This document shows positions 40,052 to 50,489 of a stretch of 64,000 nt of DNA, piece after piece. Origin of the DNA: Chloroflexota bacterium (GTDB lineage Bacteria > Chloroflexota > Dehalococcoidia > Lucifugimonadales > GCA-2719675); assembly GCA_002719675.1 (NCBI GenBank), contig PBID01000003.1, forward strand, positions 179,948 to 243,947. Reading direction: 5' to 3'. The notes under the pieces are model-generated. The model was not told the DNA's origin, ran no database searches, and saw only the letters and a program-made list of their open reading frames with translations. A program made the position numbers and the translations under genes. Position 1 is the first letter of the stretch; every line of letters begins with the position of its first letter.

Positions 40052-41143
40052 ATGAAGTATACAGCAGCAGTAATAGGGTTAGGGAGAATGGGAAGTACTT
40101 TTGATGATGAGATTGATCAGGCCCGTGGTCCTGGTGGAGATAACAGAGGGCCAGGATTAATATTGCCTTATTGTCACGGACCCAGTTATTACTCTTCTGA
40201 GAAGATTTCCCTTATAGCTGGTGCAGATCCTGACTCTGGAAAGCGTGAAAAATTTGGCAAACGCTGGGAAATAGAAGATAAAAATTTATTTGAATCTCAT
40301 CAAGAATTATTAGAAGTTGTTAAGCCTGATATATTGAGTGTCTGTACAACAGCTAAAATTAGAAGTGAAATTGTTATTGATGCAGCTGGTTCTGGAGTGA
40401 AAGCAATTTGGGCAGAAAAACCTATTTCAACAACTCTTAAAGAAGCCGATGAAATGATAGAAGTTTGTGAACAAAACGATGTTGTGTTCGCTGTGAATTG
40501 TGCCAGAAGATGGAACCCGCATTATTATCAGGCAAAAAAAATGATTGATAAAGGGGACTTTGGAAAGATTTTACAAATTACTGGATATGGATCAGCTCAT
40601 GCTTCGCACAATGGGAGTCATTTAATTGACACTATGAGGTTTTTAGGTGGAGGAGATGTTTCCTGGGTTTTTGGAGAAGTAGAAAACGAAAGCCTTGATG
40701 GGAATAAAGACTTTCGTGCTAATGGGTATCTTGCTTTTACAAACGGTGCGAGAGGTTACTTGAGATCCATGGATTGTGGAGCAGGCAATTGGAATATTGA
40801 AGTTTTAGGAGAGAAAGCAAGGTTTTTGTCATCTGGAGACACTGAAGTATTAGAATTTGAAAAAGTTGGGGAAAAAATTTCAGGAGATCTCACAGGTAAT
40901 GTCAAAATTCCATTCCCCCAGCCTGCAAGATTTCAAGGTATGGGATTGAGTATAATTGATGATTTAATTCATGGTATTGAAACAGGTTCTTCGCCTAGAT
41001 GCTCAGGTAGAGATGGCTTAGCTGCGCTGGAGATAGCGATTGCATTGAGAGAGTCTCATTTATCTGGTAATAAAAAGATAATGTTACCTGTTAAAGATAG
41101 AAATTTAGGGATTATTTCATATGAATCAGAGGGTGGAAGATAG
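40052..41143 (+). CDS. Gfo/Idh/MocA family oxidoreductase (start 40019 or 40052)
   Basis: 'AAVIGLGRMGSTFDDE', 'WAEKPISTTLKEADEMI', 'NCARRWNPHY'. Confidence 0.88.
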   Translation: MKYTAAVIGLGRMGSTFDDEIDQARGPGGDNRGPGLILPYCHGPSYYSSEKISLIAGADPDSGKREKFGKRWEIEDKNLFESHQELLEVVKPDILSVCTTAKIRSEIVIDAAGSGVKAIWAEKPISTTLKEADEMIEVCEQNDVVFAVNCARRWNPHYYQAKKMIDKGDFGKILQITGYGSAHASHNGSHLIDTMRFLGGGDVSWVFGEVENESLDGNKDFRANGYLAFTNGARGYLRSMDCGAGNWNIEVLGEKARFLSSGDTEVLEFEKVGEKISGDLTGNVKIPFPQPARFQGMGLSIIDDLIHGIETGSSPRCSGRDGLAALEIAIALRESHLSGNKKIMLPVKDRNLGIISYESEGGR

Positions 41144-42196
41144 TTATTTAAAGAATACGTTCGAGCTATCAATATCTAAGGTATTTGCTATATTTGATAA
41201 TTTGGACCATGTTGTTTCTGGAATTGGTATTCCCTCTTTAACTCTGTGAGCTAAAATTAGTTTTTCCGGTTCTCCGGGCATCATAATTTCATTTATTTCA
41301 TTGTTTTTAGGTAGGCTTTTAATTGATTCAATCAATCGACTAATGTTGTTTTTGTATTCTTCTAAATCAGTAAAGTGAGATATGTTTAATACTGCTATTA
41401 CGCTGTTTTGGATATGTGTTCTTGGTTTTTTTGCTTCAATGAAGGTTGTGATTAGAGGATTGTTTACCATTAAGCTAGTGATACATTCAAACATTAATGC
41501 TAATCCTGATCCTTTGGGGCCCCCTGCAGGCAATAATATTTCTGCGATGTTTGGATCTGTTGTTGGATTTCCTTTAGGATCTAAGGCCCAACCAGAAGGT
41601 ATTTTGATGCCTTTTTCAGCAGCTAATTGTATTTTTCCTCCTGCAGCAATGCTAGTTGCCATATCTAAACAAATATGGTTTTTTTTAAGACCCGGTACGG
41701 CTATAGAAATAGGACTGTTATGAACTCCTGCAGCGATAGATCCTGTTGGTGCCATATTAGGTGGACTGCATACGATTGAAATACCAACCATCCCTGCATC
41801 TGCTGCCATTAAAGAATAATACCCCATCGCACCTTGGTGTGTTGTGTTTCTAATATTTGCCCAACTGATTCCAGATTTTGATGCTTTTTCGATCAGCATT
41901 TTTGTTATTTTTTTCGTAACAACCGGGCCTGGTGATTTATCAGCTTCAACTAACAATGTAGCAGGTGTATCTTTTTCTATAATTATATTGGGTTTAGGAT
42001 TCATAATTCCAGCTTCAATCCATTCCAAGTATGTTGGAATTCTTTGGACCCCATGAGAATCTATTCCTCTTAAATTAGCCCATATTAGTAATTCAGCTTG
42101 AGTATTTGCGTCTTGTATGGGGACGCCAGATTTGTAAAAAATTTGTTTTGTGAAATCTTTGAGTTTTGGAGGATCACAAAAAATAGTAGGTTTCAA
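41144..42196 (-). CDS. Malate/L-lactate dehydrogenase family (Ldh2/MDG2) oxidoreductase
   Basis: 'IDSHGVQRIPTYLEWIEAGIMNPKP', 'HNSPISIAVPG', 'CLDMATSIAAGGKI', 'LPAGGPKGSGLALMFE'. Confidence 0.92.
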   Translation of the reverse strand: MKPTIFCDPPKLKDFTKQIFYKSGVPIQDANTQAELLIWANLRGIDSHGVQRIPTYLEWIEAGIMNPKPNIIIEKDTPATLLVEADKSPGPVVTKKITKMLIEKASKSGISWANIRNTTHQGAMGYYSLMAADAGMVGISIVCSPPNMAPTGSIAAGVHNSPISIAVPGLKKNHICLDMATSIAAGGKIQLAAEKGIKIPSGWALDPKGNPTTDPNIAEILLPAGGPKGSGLALMFECITSLMVNNPLITTFIEAKKPRTHIQNSVIAVLNISHFTDLEEYKNNISRLIESIKSLPKNNEINEIMMPGEPEKLILAHRVKEGIPIPETTWSKLSNIANTLDIDSSNVFFK

Positions 42197-42213
42197 TTTT
42201 TACTCTATATTTA

Positions 42214-43263
42214 TTAAATTTTTATATCGGATGTTTTTGCTAAGTCTGAAATTAAATTCCATGTTGCATCTTCAATTTCTACACCATTAGCAATTCTTTG
42301 ATTTCTGGTATTAAATTCAATTTCACCTGGAAAAAGTATTTCATCAACCCCTTCCATTTTAGGAGTATTTTTGATGTATCCAACGATATCGGAAACCTCT
42401 TGGCCGAAATGATCGATTGAAGAAAGGGATTTTAGATTGATCACTAGTATAGAAGAACCTACTTTATCTACAGGTCCGTTATTAGGGGAAGTAAGTCCTA
42501 TACTTCCCATGACTGCTCCCATTAAAGAAACCATCATGGATAGCGCAAAACCTTTGTGTCCTCCAATTGTGCCTCCCACCGGTAGGATTGCCCCACCTTC
42601 ATAATAAGCATTTGGGTCATCTGTGGGTATTCCATTTTTATCTATTACCCAATTGTCAGGTAGTTTTTTATTTCTTGCTTTATAAACTCTAAGTTTGCCT
42701 TCTGCTGCTATTGAAGTAGCAAAATCTAGCAAAATAGGACAATTTTTTTTGTAAGGGAATGCCATTGAGATTGGGTTTGTTCCAAGCCTTCTTGCGCTGC
42801 CACCAAATGGGGCAACATTATTTCCAACAGTTCCTCCAACAAATCCTGTAAACATCATTCCTGTCATTCCTGAATTGGCAACTACTTCAGTGTATGTCCC
42901 TATTCTTCCCGTATGACCAAGTTTTCCCATACCAACAACTGCAACTCCATGTTTTTTAGCTTTTTCAATTGCTAATTCAGTTGAAAATGATGCGACTACC
43001 TGACCAAAAGAGTCATTTCCATTTACTTGTACAGTTGAACCGTTGTCAGAAATAATTTCTGGCGAAGCTTTTGGGTCTAATCTGCCTGTTTCAATATCAT
43101 TAAAATATTGAGGAATTCTAATAAATCCATGAGAATCATGCCCAGCTAGATTAGCATTAGCAAGATGCCGTGCTACAACATCTGCATTTTCTGTTGTTGC
43201 ACCTTTGGCACAAAGCATAGTTTTAGAAATTGAATAAATTTTTTCGTGGTCTAAAATTGGCAT
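42214..43263 (-). CDS. Malate/L-lactate dehydrogenase family oxidoreductase, paralog
   Basis: 'GHDSHGFIRIPQYFNDIETGRLDPKA', 'LGTNPISMAFP', 'LLDFATSIAAEGKL', 'LPVGGTIGGHKGFALSMMV'. Confidence 0.92.
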   Translation of the reverse strand: MPILDHEKIYSISKTMLCAKGATTENADVVARHLANANLAGHDSHGFIRIPQYFNDIETGRLDPKASPEIISDNGSTVQVNGNDSFGQVVASFSTELAIEKAKKHGVAVVGMGKLGHTGRIGTYTEVVANSGMTGMMFTGFVGGTVGNNVAPFGGSARRLGTNPISMAFPYKKNCPILLDFATSIAAEGKLRVYKARNKKLPDNWVIDKNGIPTDDPNAYYEGGAILPVGGTIGGHKGFALSMMVSLMGAVMGSIGLTSPNNGPVDKVGSSILVINLKSLSSIDHFGQEVSDIVGYIKNTPKMEGVDEILFPGEIEFNTRNQRIANGVEIEDATWNLISDLAKTSDIKI

Positions 43264-43299
43264 TCAAAAATCCTTTGGTTTAAATGGTTAAAACTACAT

Positions 43300-43373
43300 T
43301 GGCTGCCCGGCCAGGATTTGAACCTGGACTGAGGGATTCAAAGTCCCTTGTGCTACCGTTACACCACCGGGCA
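43300..43373 (-). tRNA. trnQ: tRNA-Gln, anticodon UUG, CCA encoded
   Basis: Minus strand TGCCCGGTGGTGTAACGGTAGCACAAGGGACTTTGAATCCCTCAGTCCAGGTTCAAATCCTGGCCGGGCAGCCA; 7-bp acceptor, anticodon loop CTTTGAA, T-loop TTCAAAT. Confidence 0.95.
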
Positions 43374-43663
43374 TTAAAATTTAAAATCTAACAAAAAAAT
43401 TATTGCTCATTTTAATTAGTATATGCTATCTGAAATCTTTTTTATTTTAAATGATTAATATTACAAATCATATAAATTTTATTATTAAGATTAAATAAGG
43501 GATGAAATTATTGTTGAGTTTTAATATTTAGATTTTTAAAACAAATAATCTTCGTAGCTAAATGACTATATATTACAGATACCATAACATATAATTAGTT
43601 TACATCAGTTTGTATTGAATTATATTAATTAAATTATTCATAGTTGTTTTAGGAGAGTGCGGA

Positions 43664-44614
43664 ATGTCTGAAATTTCAATTGTTAGTGAAATTGCAAAGA
43701 AAATCCGAAGCAGTATTCAGGAAATTATTGTTGGGAAAGATGACCAGATCAACACGGCTATAATAGCTATTTTGTGTAGAGGTCATGTATTAATTGATGA
43801 TGTTCCGGGAACGGGTAAAACAAGTCTTTCTAAGGCGTTGGCAGATTCTTTGGATTGTAGTTTTAATCGAGTTCAATTTACTCCTGATTTGATGCCATCA
43901 GACATTCTTGGAGTTAATATATTTGATCAAAAAAATTCATCGTTTAAATTTGTAGAAGGACCTATATTCAGTCAAATTTTGTTGGCTGATGAGATCAATA
44001 GGGCCACACCTAGAACTCAGTCTGCAATGTTAGAAGCTATGCAGGAGCGCAAAGTGACAGTTGATGGTAACACTAGGGATCTACCTGATCCATTTATGGT
44101 GATTGCAACTCAAAATCCTATAGAAATGGAAGGAACTTTTCCTTTGCCAGAATCACAGATTGATAGGTTTATGGTTCGTGTTCAGCTTGGGTACCCTGAA
44201 CATAATGAAGAAACTCAAATTTATCGAAGATTTATGAATGAATCGGAAATTCCAGTATTGAAATCAGTTGTTAATTCTAAACAACTTAACAAAGCAGTGA
44301 ATTTGATACCAACAGTTAGGGTAGACGATTTTATAGTTAAGTACATTGTTGATTTAATTCATACAACGAGGCAAGGTTCAGGAATAAAAGTAGGTGCTAG
44401 TCCTAGAGCGGGCCTTGCACTGTATAAAACTTCTCAAGCATTAGCTGCATTGGAAGGAAGGGATTATGTTATCCCTGATGATGTAAAAAAGATGGCAGTA
44501 CCTGTTTTGTCACATAGGTTGATTTTAGATTCATCTGCAAAATTGAAAGGTCAAACTGGGGAAAATTTTGTTGAAATTGTTTTATCTAAATTAGAAGTTC
44601 CTATATCAAAATGA
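43664..44614 (+). CDS. MoxR family AAA+ ATPase
   Basis: 'IVGKDDQINTAIIAILCRGHVLIDDVPGTGKTSLSKAL', 'LLADEINRATPRTQSAMLEAMQERKVTVDG', 'ATQNPIEMEGTFPLPESQIDRFM'. Confidence 0.95.
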   Translation: MSEISIVSEIAKKIRSSIQEIIVGKDDQINTAIIAILCRGHVLIDDVPGTGKTSLSKALADSLDCSFNRVQFTPDLMPSDILGVNIFDQKNSSFKFVEGPIFSQILLADEINRATPRTQSAMLEAMQERKVTVDGNTRDLPDPFMVIATQNPIEMEGTFPLPESQIDRFMVRVQLGYPEHNEETQIYRRFMNESEIPVLKSVVNSKQLNKAVNLIPTVRVDDFIVKYIVDLIHTTRQGSGIKVGASPRAGLALYKTSQALAALEGRDYVIPDDVKKMAVPVLSHRLILDSSAKLKGQTGENFVEIVLSKLEVPISK

Positions 44615-45897
44615 GAAATTCAAATTACTCAGATAAATCTTCAGCTCCAGTTTCTGGGTTATTAATTACTACTCAATGGTTAGAAGTTTTGTTTCTTGCC
44701 TTTTTAGTAGTATTAATTAGTGGCATTGTTGGAAGTAATGGTGGAGTCATAGCTTTTGGTGTTATGGGAATAACAGCAGGGATACTATCATATTTATTTA
44801 GCAGAGTTGCTCTAAATCAAGTTTTTTATCAGAAAAAATTTAGTGGAAATAGATTTTTTGTTGACGAAATTGTTGCTATGGAAGTTATGATTTCGAATAA
44901 AAAACCAATTCCTGTTCCTTGGATTCGTATTCAAGACGAATTACCTGAAATTTTTGAAGTTGAAAATACAGATATTACAAATTTTATCTACAATTCATAT
45001 ACAAAAACTCAAGTTTTGAGACATTTTACTTCGATGCGTTGGTATGAACGAATCAAATGGGATTATAAATTGAAATGTACCAGAAGAGGAGTTTTCAAAA
45101 TAGGTCCTAGTAAGATTGAAAGTACTGAGCCATTTGGAATGTTTGGTTCTGTAATCAATTATGATACCTTTGATGAAATTATTGTTTATCCTAAAATATT
45201 TTCTCTTGATGAACTTGAATTGCCACCATTAAAGCCATTTGGAGAAAGTTCAGGTGGAATGGAATTGATTCAAGATTTTTCTGGCCCAAGAGGTTTAAGA
45301 GAATATATTCCAGGGGATAAACTTAGCACTATTAACTGGAAAGCTTCGGCAAAGTTACAAAAATTACATGTAAATTTATATGATCCGAGTTCTGCCCACA
45401 CTATTGTAGTAGCGGTAGCTGTTGATTCTTTGGAAAATTATTGGGCGCCCGGAGATGTCGATATTGTTGAAAATATCATGTCTATGGCTGCTTCCATTTC
45501 ATATCATGCTCTCTCTAACAATTACACAGTAGGTTTATTGTCGAATGATATGCAAACGCAAGAGTCAAAAGCGTTTATTGTTTCTCCCGGAAGAGGTGAA
45601 TATCAATTAACCAAGGTGTTAGAATCTTTAGCAAATATTAATACATTAGCTTATGCGCCTATGTCAGAACATCTGATAGAAATTTCGAGGAGTTTTCCTA
45701 TGGGCTCAACAATTACAATTTGTATTTCTTATGTTAACGATAATTTGCTCAATTCTATTCAATATTTAATGGATAGAGGTCATTTAGTTGTTGTTTTATA
45801 TTTAGGCAAAGGCGATATGCCTGATATTGGATCAGATGTAAAGATTTATGATTTTAGAGAAAAAATGAATAATAATGAATTTGCGATTAAGCCTTAA
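44611..45897 (+). CDS. DUF58 domain-containing protein
   Basis: 'DFSGPRGLREYIPGDKLSTINWKASAKLQKLHVNLYDP'; directly downstream of moxR. Confidence 0.92.
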   Translation: MRNSNYSDKSSAPVSGLLITTQWLEVLFLAFLVVLISGIVGSNGGVIAFGVMGITAGILSYLFSRVALNQVFYQKKFSGNRFFVDEIVAMEVMISNKKPIPVPWIRIQDELPEIFEVENTDITNFIYNSYTKTQVLRHFTSMRWYERIKWDYKLKCTRRGVFKIGPSKIESTEPFGMFGSVINYDTFDEIIVYPKIFSLDELELPPLKPFGESSGGMELIQDFSGPRGLREYIPGDKLSTINWKASAKLQKLHVNLYDPSSAHTIVVAVAVDSLENYWAPGDVDIVENIMSMAASISYHALSNNYTVGLLSNDMQTQESKAFIVSPGRGEYQLTKVLESLANINTLAYAPMSEHLIEISRSFPMGSTITICISYVNDNLLNSIQYLMDRGHLVVVLYLGKGDMPDIGSDVKIYDFREKMNNNEFAIKP

Positions 45898-47302
45898 CAA
45901 TATTAGATGGATTTCAGTTGCTCATGTGATAGCTGAAAGCTCTTGGATGTTTGGAATTATGTTGATGATTGGTGTGGCTTTTGGCAAAACTATTCCTTCT
46001 CAACAGCCTATTATTACTTGGTTTGGTGTTCTGTTATTAATGTCATTGGGTTCATATTTAGGGCATTATGATTTTTTTGGATTGAAAATGCGTTTTCGTT
46101 CATTGATTACGTTATTAGTAATCTATTTTGTAGTAGCTTTGACTCCAGCTCCTGGCCACAGTTTTGAAATATTTTGGCCTAATTTAATTTTTTCTGATGC
46201 TAGTACAGCTGGATACAAATTCCGATTGATTTTATCTATTTTCCTTAGTTCACTTTTATGGTTACGTGGTACGAGAATCGGAGCTTTTAGTTCTCCTGAT
46301 CAAGGAATGTCAACAACTTTTAAAATAGGAGTTTTGATTCTTAGCTTAACAATAGTTGTAGATTTATTCTCTGTAACAAATCTTAATACATTCATTCTTT
46401 CTATAATATTTTTTGCTTCTGGTTTATTTGGTCTTGGATTTGCAAATATTGATGTGAATGATTACGAAGATCAAAGTAATGACAATAACATTAATCCAGT
46501 TACCCTGACTGTCGGAGCTTTAGTTGTAATAATTTCTATGATTGGAATTTTTTCTACATTTTTACAAGGTGACATTGCAAATTATATTTCTTTATTTATG
46601 TTTTTCTTTTACCAAATGTTTGTATTTGCATTTATTTGGGGTTTTGTTGTGCCTATTGCATGGATATATGGATTAATAGTTGACTTAATCAGGAAGTTAT
46701 TTATGGGTATGGATTCCTCTGCTGAGGCTCGAGAGGCACCTCCCATGAACTTTTCTGAAGGAGCGATTGAATCAATCCAAAATATCCAACGTGAAGGTGG
46801 TGTTAATCCAATTTTCTCAATTGTTTTATGGACTTTATTTACCTTAATACTTATGTTCATTTTATATTTAAGCATGAAGTATTTGATGCGTCCAAAAGAT
46901 AAAAAAACCATACAATTAACTGGGCAAAGAGAATCTTTAATTGAAGATGCAAATGTATTAGAAGATTTTAAAAATTTATTTTCAAGTTTATTTCAGGGGA
47001 TTGGGCGCAGAAGTAAAAAATCTTTGTATGACACAGGAGAAGGATCTAAAGGTATTATTGAGATAATATTGCTTTATTATAAATTTTTAGAATTCGCCGA
47101 AACTAAAGGTGTATCCAAAAAACCACATCAAACTACTCTTGAATTTAGGAATTCATTACAGTCTATTTTCAATCAGAATTTTGTAAAAGAAATTACCGAT
47201 AGTTTTAACGATGCTTTTTATGGCGCGAAGTCGTTTGATATTGATACGATTTTAAAACTTGAAAATCAATTTGACCAAATACGTTTTGGAAAAACTAAGT
47301 AA
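45875..47302 (+). CDS. Membrane protein with C-terminal DUF4129-like domain
   Basis: Polytopic; C-terminus 'IILLYYKFLEFAETKGVSKKPHQTTLEFRNSLQ'; overlaps the DUF58 gene by 23 bp. Confidence 0.75.
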   Translation: MNLRLSLNNIRWISVAHVIAESSWMFGIMLMIGVAFGKTIPSQQPIITWFGVLLLMSLGSYLGHYDFFGLKMRFRSLITLLVIYFVVALTPAPGHSFEIFWPNLIFSDASTAGYKFRLILSIFLSSLLWLRGTRIGAFSSPDQGMSTTFKIGVLILSLTIVVDLFSVTNLNTFILSIIFFASGLFGLGFANIDVNDYEDQSNDNNINPVTLTVGALVVIISMIGIFSTFLQGDIANYISLFMFFFYQMFVFAFIWGFVVPIAWIYGLIVDLIRKLFMGMDSSAEAREAPPMNFSEGAIESIQNIQREGGVNPIFSIVLWTLFTLILMFILYLSMKYLMRPKDKKTIQLTGQRESLIEDANVLEDFKNLFSSLFQGIGRRSKKSLYDTGEGSKGIIEIILLYYKFLEFAETKGVSKKPHQTTLEFRNSLQSIFNQNFVKEITDSFNDAFYGAKSFDIDTILKLENQFDQIRFGKTK

Positions 47303-47386
47303 TTTTCAAGTTGATCTAATTACAATATACTTGCAGACAGCTAAGCAATATTAAATGTTGCATAGTATTTAATGATGTGACAGGAT

Positions 47387-48310
47387 ATGCAAATGAATAT
47401 TAGTGAGTTTATATTAGAGCATCCGGTTCCAGAAATGAACAATACTAGGGTAATTGCTATTTTAAAACCTTGGATTGATGTTGGACGTGTAGGTACTTTA
47501 ACTTTGGCTAAATTAGAGAAGATGCTAGGAGCTAAAGAGTTTTCCAAATTTCGTAAACCAGGGAAATATTTTGATTTTACGAGAAATAGGCCGTACACTC
47601 GACAGGAAAATGGGAACAAGATATTTGATATACCCAATTGTGTTATTAATCATGCAAAAGATATTAAAAAAGATATAGATTATTTGTTTTTACATTTAAT
47701 GGAGCCTCACAATAATAGTGAAGAATACTGTGAATCAATTGTTGATTTATTGAAAACTTTGAAAGTCAAAGAATATTGTAGGATAGGTGGTTTCTATGAT
47801 GCAGTTCCGCATTCTAGACCTCTAATTGTTACAGGTAATTTGACAGAGAAACAAATTCAAAAAACTAGTGGTTTGGTTTCTAAAAGTACTAGTGAATATC
47901 AAGGGCCTACTAGTATAGTAAATTTAATTTCTCAAGAATTAGAAAAAATTAATGGAGTTAATGTTACTAGTTTGATGGTACATCTGCCTCAATATGTTCA
48001 ATTTGAACAAGATCATTTGGGCACATTCAGGCTGTCTCAAGCTATCTGTAAAATGTTTGATTTGGACTATGATCTTTCTGATGAGTCTAAAGGACAAGAG
48101 CAGTATAAATATATTGAACAACTTATAGAGAATAATCCAAATGCTAGTAAAGACATCATCTCTAAATTAGAAAAACAATATGATGGCAAATATGATGGAG
48201 ATCTTGATGCAGATATCACGATTAATGATTTACCATTGATGCCTGATGTGGAAAAATTTCTTAGAGAAGTTGGAAACCGTTTAGACGAAAATTCTTCTGA
48301 AGATAAATAA
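47387..48310 (+). CDS. PAC2 (proteasome assembly chaperone-like) family protein
   Basis: 'PWIDVGRVGTLTLAKLEKMLGAKEFSKFRKPGKYFDFTRNRP', 'CRIGGFYDAVPHSRPLIVTG', 'VTSLMVHLPQYVQ'. Confidence 0.78.
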   Translation: MQMNISEFILEHPVPEMNNTRVIAILKPWIDVGRVGTLTLAKLEKMLGAKEFSKFRKPGKYFDFTRNRPYTRQENGNKIFDIPNCVINHAKDIKKDIDYLFLHLMEPHNNSEEYCESIVDLLKTLKVKEYCRIGGFYDAVPHSRPLIVTGNLTEKQIQKTSGLVSKSTSEYQGPTSIVNLISQELEKINGVNVTSLMVHLPQYVQFEQDHLGTFRLSQAICKMFDLDYDLSDESKGQEQYKYIEQLIENNPNASKDIISKLEKQYDGKYDGDLDADITINDLPLMPDVEKFLREVGNRLDENSSEDK

Positions 48311-48328
48311 ATTTAGGGAGAATTAGAA

Positions 48329-49207
48329 ATGCCTAGAACTAATAAAATGATTCATGTTCTAGAGCAAGACGAAATAGTTATTTTCACCACCACAGAAGAA
48401 TTAGACTATCAGTCTGGTGTTGAAATGAGCAAAACTTGGGCAGATGCGATATTGGTTGATTTTGAACATGATCCTTTTGACACTATTGGCTTAAAGAGTT
48501 TCATGAAGGGCATATCTGATGGTTTTATTACAAATAATTTAGATTTTATGCCTAGTGTTATCACCACATTGCCTTCAAATTGTATGACTCAAGAGGAAGT
48601 TCTATATAATTCGTGGCAAGTGCGTCATGTTTTGGGAGTAGGTGTACATGGAGTATTACATACGCATGCTAGGACTCCAGAAGCTGTTAAAACTTTTATT
48701 TCTACAACTAGATATCCGTTTAATAATTTGGGATTGAATCAAGGTTTAAATGAAGGGTTGAGAGGTAGTGGAGGGCAAGACTTTGCATCTAAAATTTGGC
48801 AGATGAATACTGATGAATATTTAAGCAAAGCTGATCCGTGGCCTTTAAATCCAGATGGCGAATTAATTTTAGGACTTAAGATAGAAGATAAATTTTGTTT
48901 AGAAATGGCACCAGAAATTACAAAAATTCCAGGAATAGCGTTTGCTGAGTGGGGGCCTGGAGATATGGGGATGTCCTTTGGATTTCCAGATGCCCATGAT
49001 CCTCCTTATCCAAAAGAAATGGATATGGCAAGAGATTTAATTAAACTTGAATGTGATAAAAACGGGATGGCTTTTTATAGTTCATGGCGTGATCCGTCTA
49101 TGAGTGAAAAAGATCAAATTAAATATGCAATCCAAGTTGTTGGTGCTAGAATTGTTATGGTTGAATCAATGGAATTAGCAACATTTGCAAGATCTTTAAA
49201 GGAGTGA
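48329..49207 (+). CDS. HpcH/HpaI aldolase family protein
   Basis: 'WADAILVDFEHDPFD', 'VLGVGVHGVLHTHARTPEAVKTFISTTRYP', 'GIAFAEWGPGDMGMSFG'. Confidence 0.85.
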   Translation: MPRTNKMIHVLEQDEIVIFTTTEELDYQSGVEMSKTWADAILVDFEHDPFDTIGLKSFMKGISDGFITNNLDFMPSVITTLPSNCMTQEEVLYNSWQVRHVLGVGVHGVLHTHARTPEAVKTFISTTRYPFNNLGLNQGLNEGLRGSGGQDFASKIWQMNTDEYLSKADPWPLNPDGELILGLKIEDKFCLEMAPEITKIPGIAFAEWGPGDMGMSFGFPDAHDPPYPKEMDMARDLIKLECDKNGMAFYSSWRDPSMSEKDQIKYAIQVVGARIVMVESMELATFARSLKE

Positions 49208-49210
49208 ATT

Positions 49211-50134
49211 TTGGCAAATTATGATATTTCGAAATATATAGCATACTTTAATGGAGACTGGGTTCCGTACTCTGAAGTAAAAATTGATCCATTAGATAGG
49301 GGATTTTTTTTAGGAGATAGTGTTTTTGAGGTTGAGAGAACATTTAACGGTAAAAGTTTTAAGATGCGCGAACACATAGAACGTTTATATCGTTCTTTGT
49401 CATTTGCAAGAATTGATCCAAAAATTGATGCTGAAGAAATGATCAATATTAGTGAAGAAACTATTAATAAAAATTTATATTTGTTAGACGATGTTGGAGA
49501 TTTTTTAATTCACCAGTTTATTACAAGAGGATTTGGCAGGAGGGCCGCAGCGGCTGTAGACCCAACAGTATGTGTGAGAATTAACCCTATAGATTTTGAA
49601 AGATATCCCATAGAAAAATATTATTCGGGAGGACATTGTGCTATTACAAGTATTTTAAGTTATCCGAATGAATCTATTGATCCAAAAGTTAAAAATTATA
49701 GCAGGATGAATTTTAATTTAGCTGAATTAGAAGCTAACGATATTGATGAAGGATCTTTTCCAATTTTAAAAGATCAATTTGGAAATATTACGGAAGGAAT
49801 TGGTTATAATGTTTTTATTGTCACTGATGGTGTTTTAAGGACACCTTCGGATAAGGCTATTTTGCAAGGTGTATCTAGATCAATGGTGTTTGATTTGGCA
49901 GAGCGACTGAATATAAAAGTATTACAAGAAGATTTACAGCCTTATGATGTGTATACAGCAGATGAGGTGTTTATGACATCTACTCCATTTTGTGTTTTGC
50001 CAATAACTGTAGTGGATAACCGGAAAATAAAAGATGGAAACCCTGGTCCGATTGCCAATCAACTTTTGGCAGCATGGAGTGAAGTTGTTGGTTTAGATAT
50101 TGTAGATCAAGTAGCTAAATTTAGCCGAAAGTAA
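49211..50134 (+). CDS. Aminotransferase class IV (branched-chain / D-amino acid type)
   Basis: 'YFNGDWVPYSEVKIDPLDRGFFLGDSVFEVERTFNGK', 'NITEGIGYNVFIVTDGVLRTP', 'EVFMTSTPFCVLPIT'. Confidence 0.9.
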   Translation: MANYDISKYIAYFNGDWVPYSEVKIDPLDRGFFLGDSVFEVERTFNGKSFKMREHIERLYRSLSFARIDPKIDAEEMINISEETINKNLYLLDDVGDFLIHQFITRGFGRRAAAAVDPTVCVRINPIDFERYPIEKYYSGGHCAITSILSYPNESIDPKVKNYSRMNFNLAELEANDIDEGSFPILKDQFGNITEGIGYNVFIVTDGVLRTPSDKAILQGVSRSMVFDLAERLNIKVLQEDLQPYDVYTADEVFMTSTPFCVLPITVVDNRKIKDGNPGPIANQLLAAWSEVVGLDIVDQVAKFSRK

Positions 50135-50142
50135 ATTTGACA

Positions 50143-50487
50143 TTAATTATTTAGCTGTTTAAATAGATCGTCAGTTTTTGCAGCCATTATGAAGTCATTT
50201 TTGTGTAATCCATTAATCTTATGAGTCCACCAAAGAACTTCAATGTTGCTAAATTCTACGATAATTTTTGGATGATGACCTTCTTCTTCAGAAATTTCAA
50301 AAATTAAATTTGCAAAATTCATTGATTGTTTGAAATTTTTAGTCTTGAATTTTTTTGCTAAATACGTGGATTGTTCATGTTGTACATCCCAAGTAGGGAT
50401 ATTTACTATGAGTCCTGCTATTGATTTATCATCTAATGGTGGAATTCCTCCTCTGCAGGGAACACATTTTTCGAATTTAATATCCAT
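50143..50487 (-). CDS. 4a-hydroxytetrahydrobiopterin (pterin-4a-carbinolamine) dehydratase
   Basis: 'FANLIFEISEEEGHHPKIIVEFSNIEVLWWTHKINGLHKNDFIMAAKTD'. Confidence 0.88.
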   Translation of the reverse strand: MDIKFEKCVPCRGGIPPLDDKSIAGLIVNIPTWDVQHEQSTYLAKKFKTKNFKQSMNFANLIFEISEEEGHHPKIIVEFSNIEVLWWTHKINGLHKNDFIMAAKTDDLFKQLNN

Positions 50488-50489
50488 AA

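Noticed and set aside
43374-43663. 290-bp AT-rich gap between tRNA-Gln and moxR as a possible ncRNA or integration site
   Set aside because: No integrase, no duplicated tRNA 3' end, no stable GC hairpin seen; probably just promoter region.
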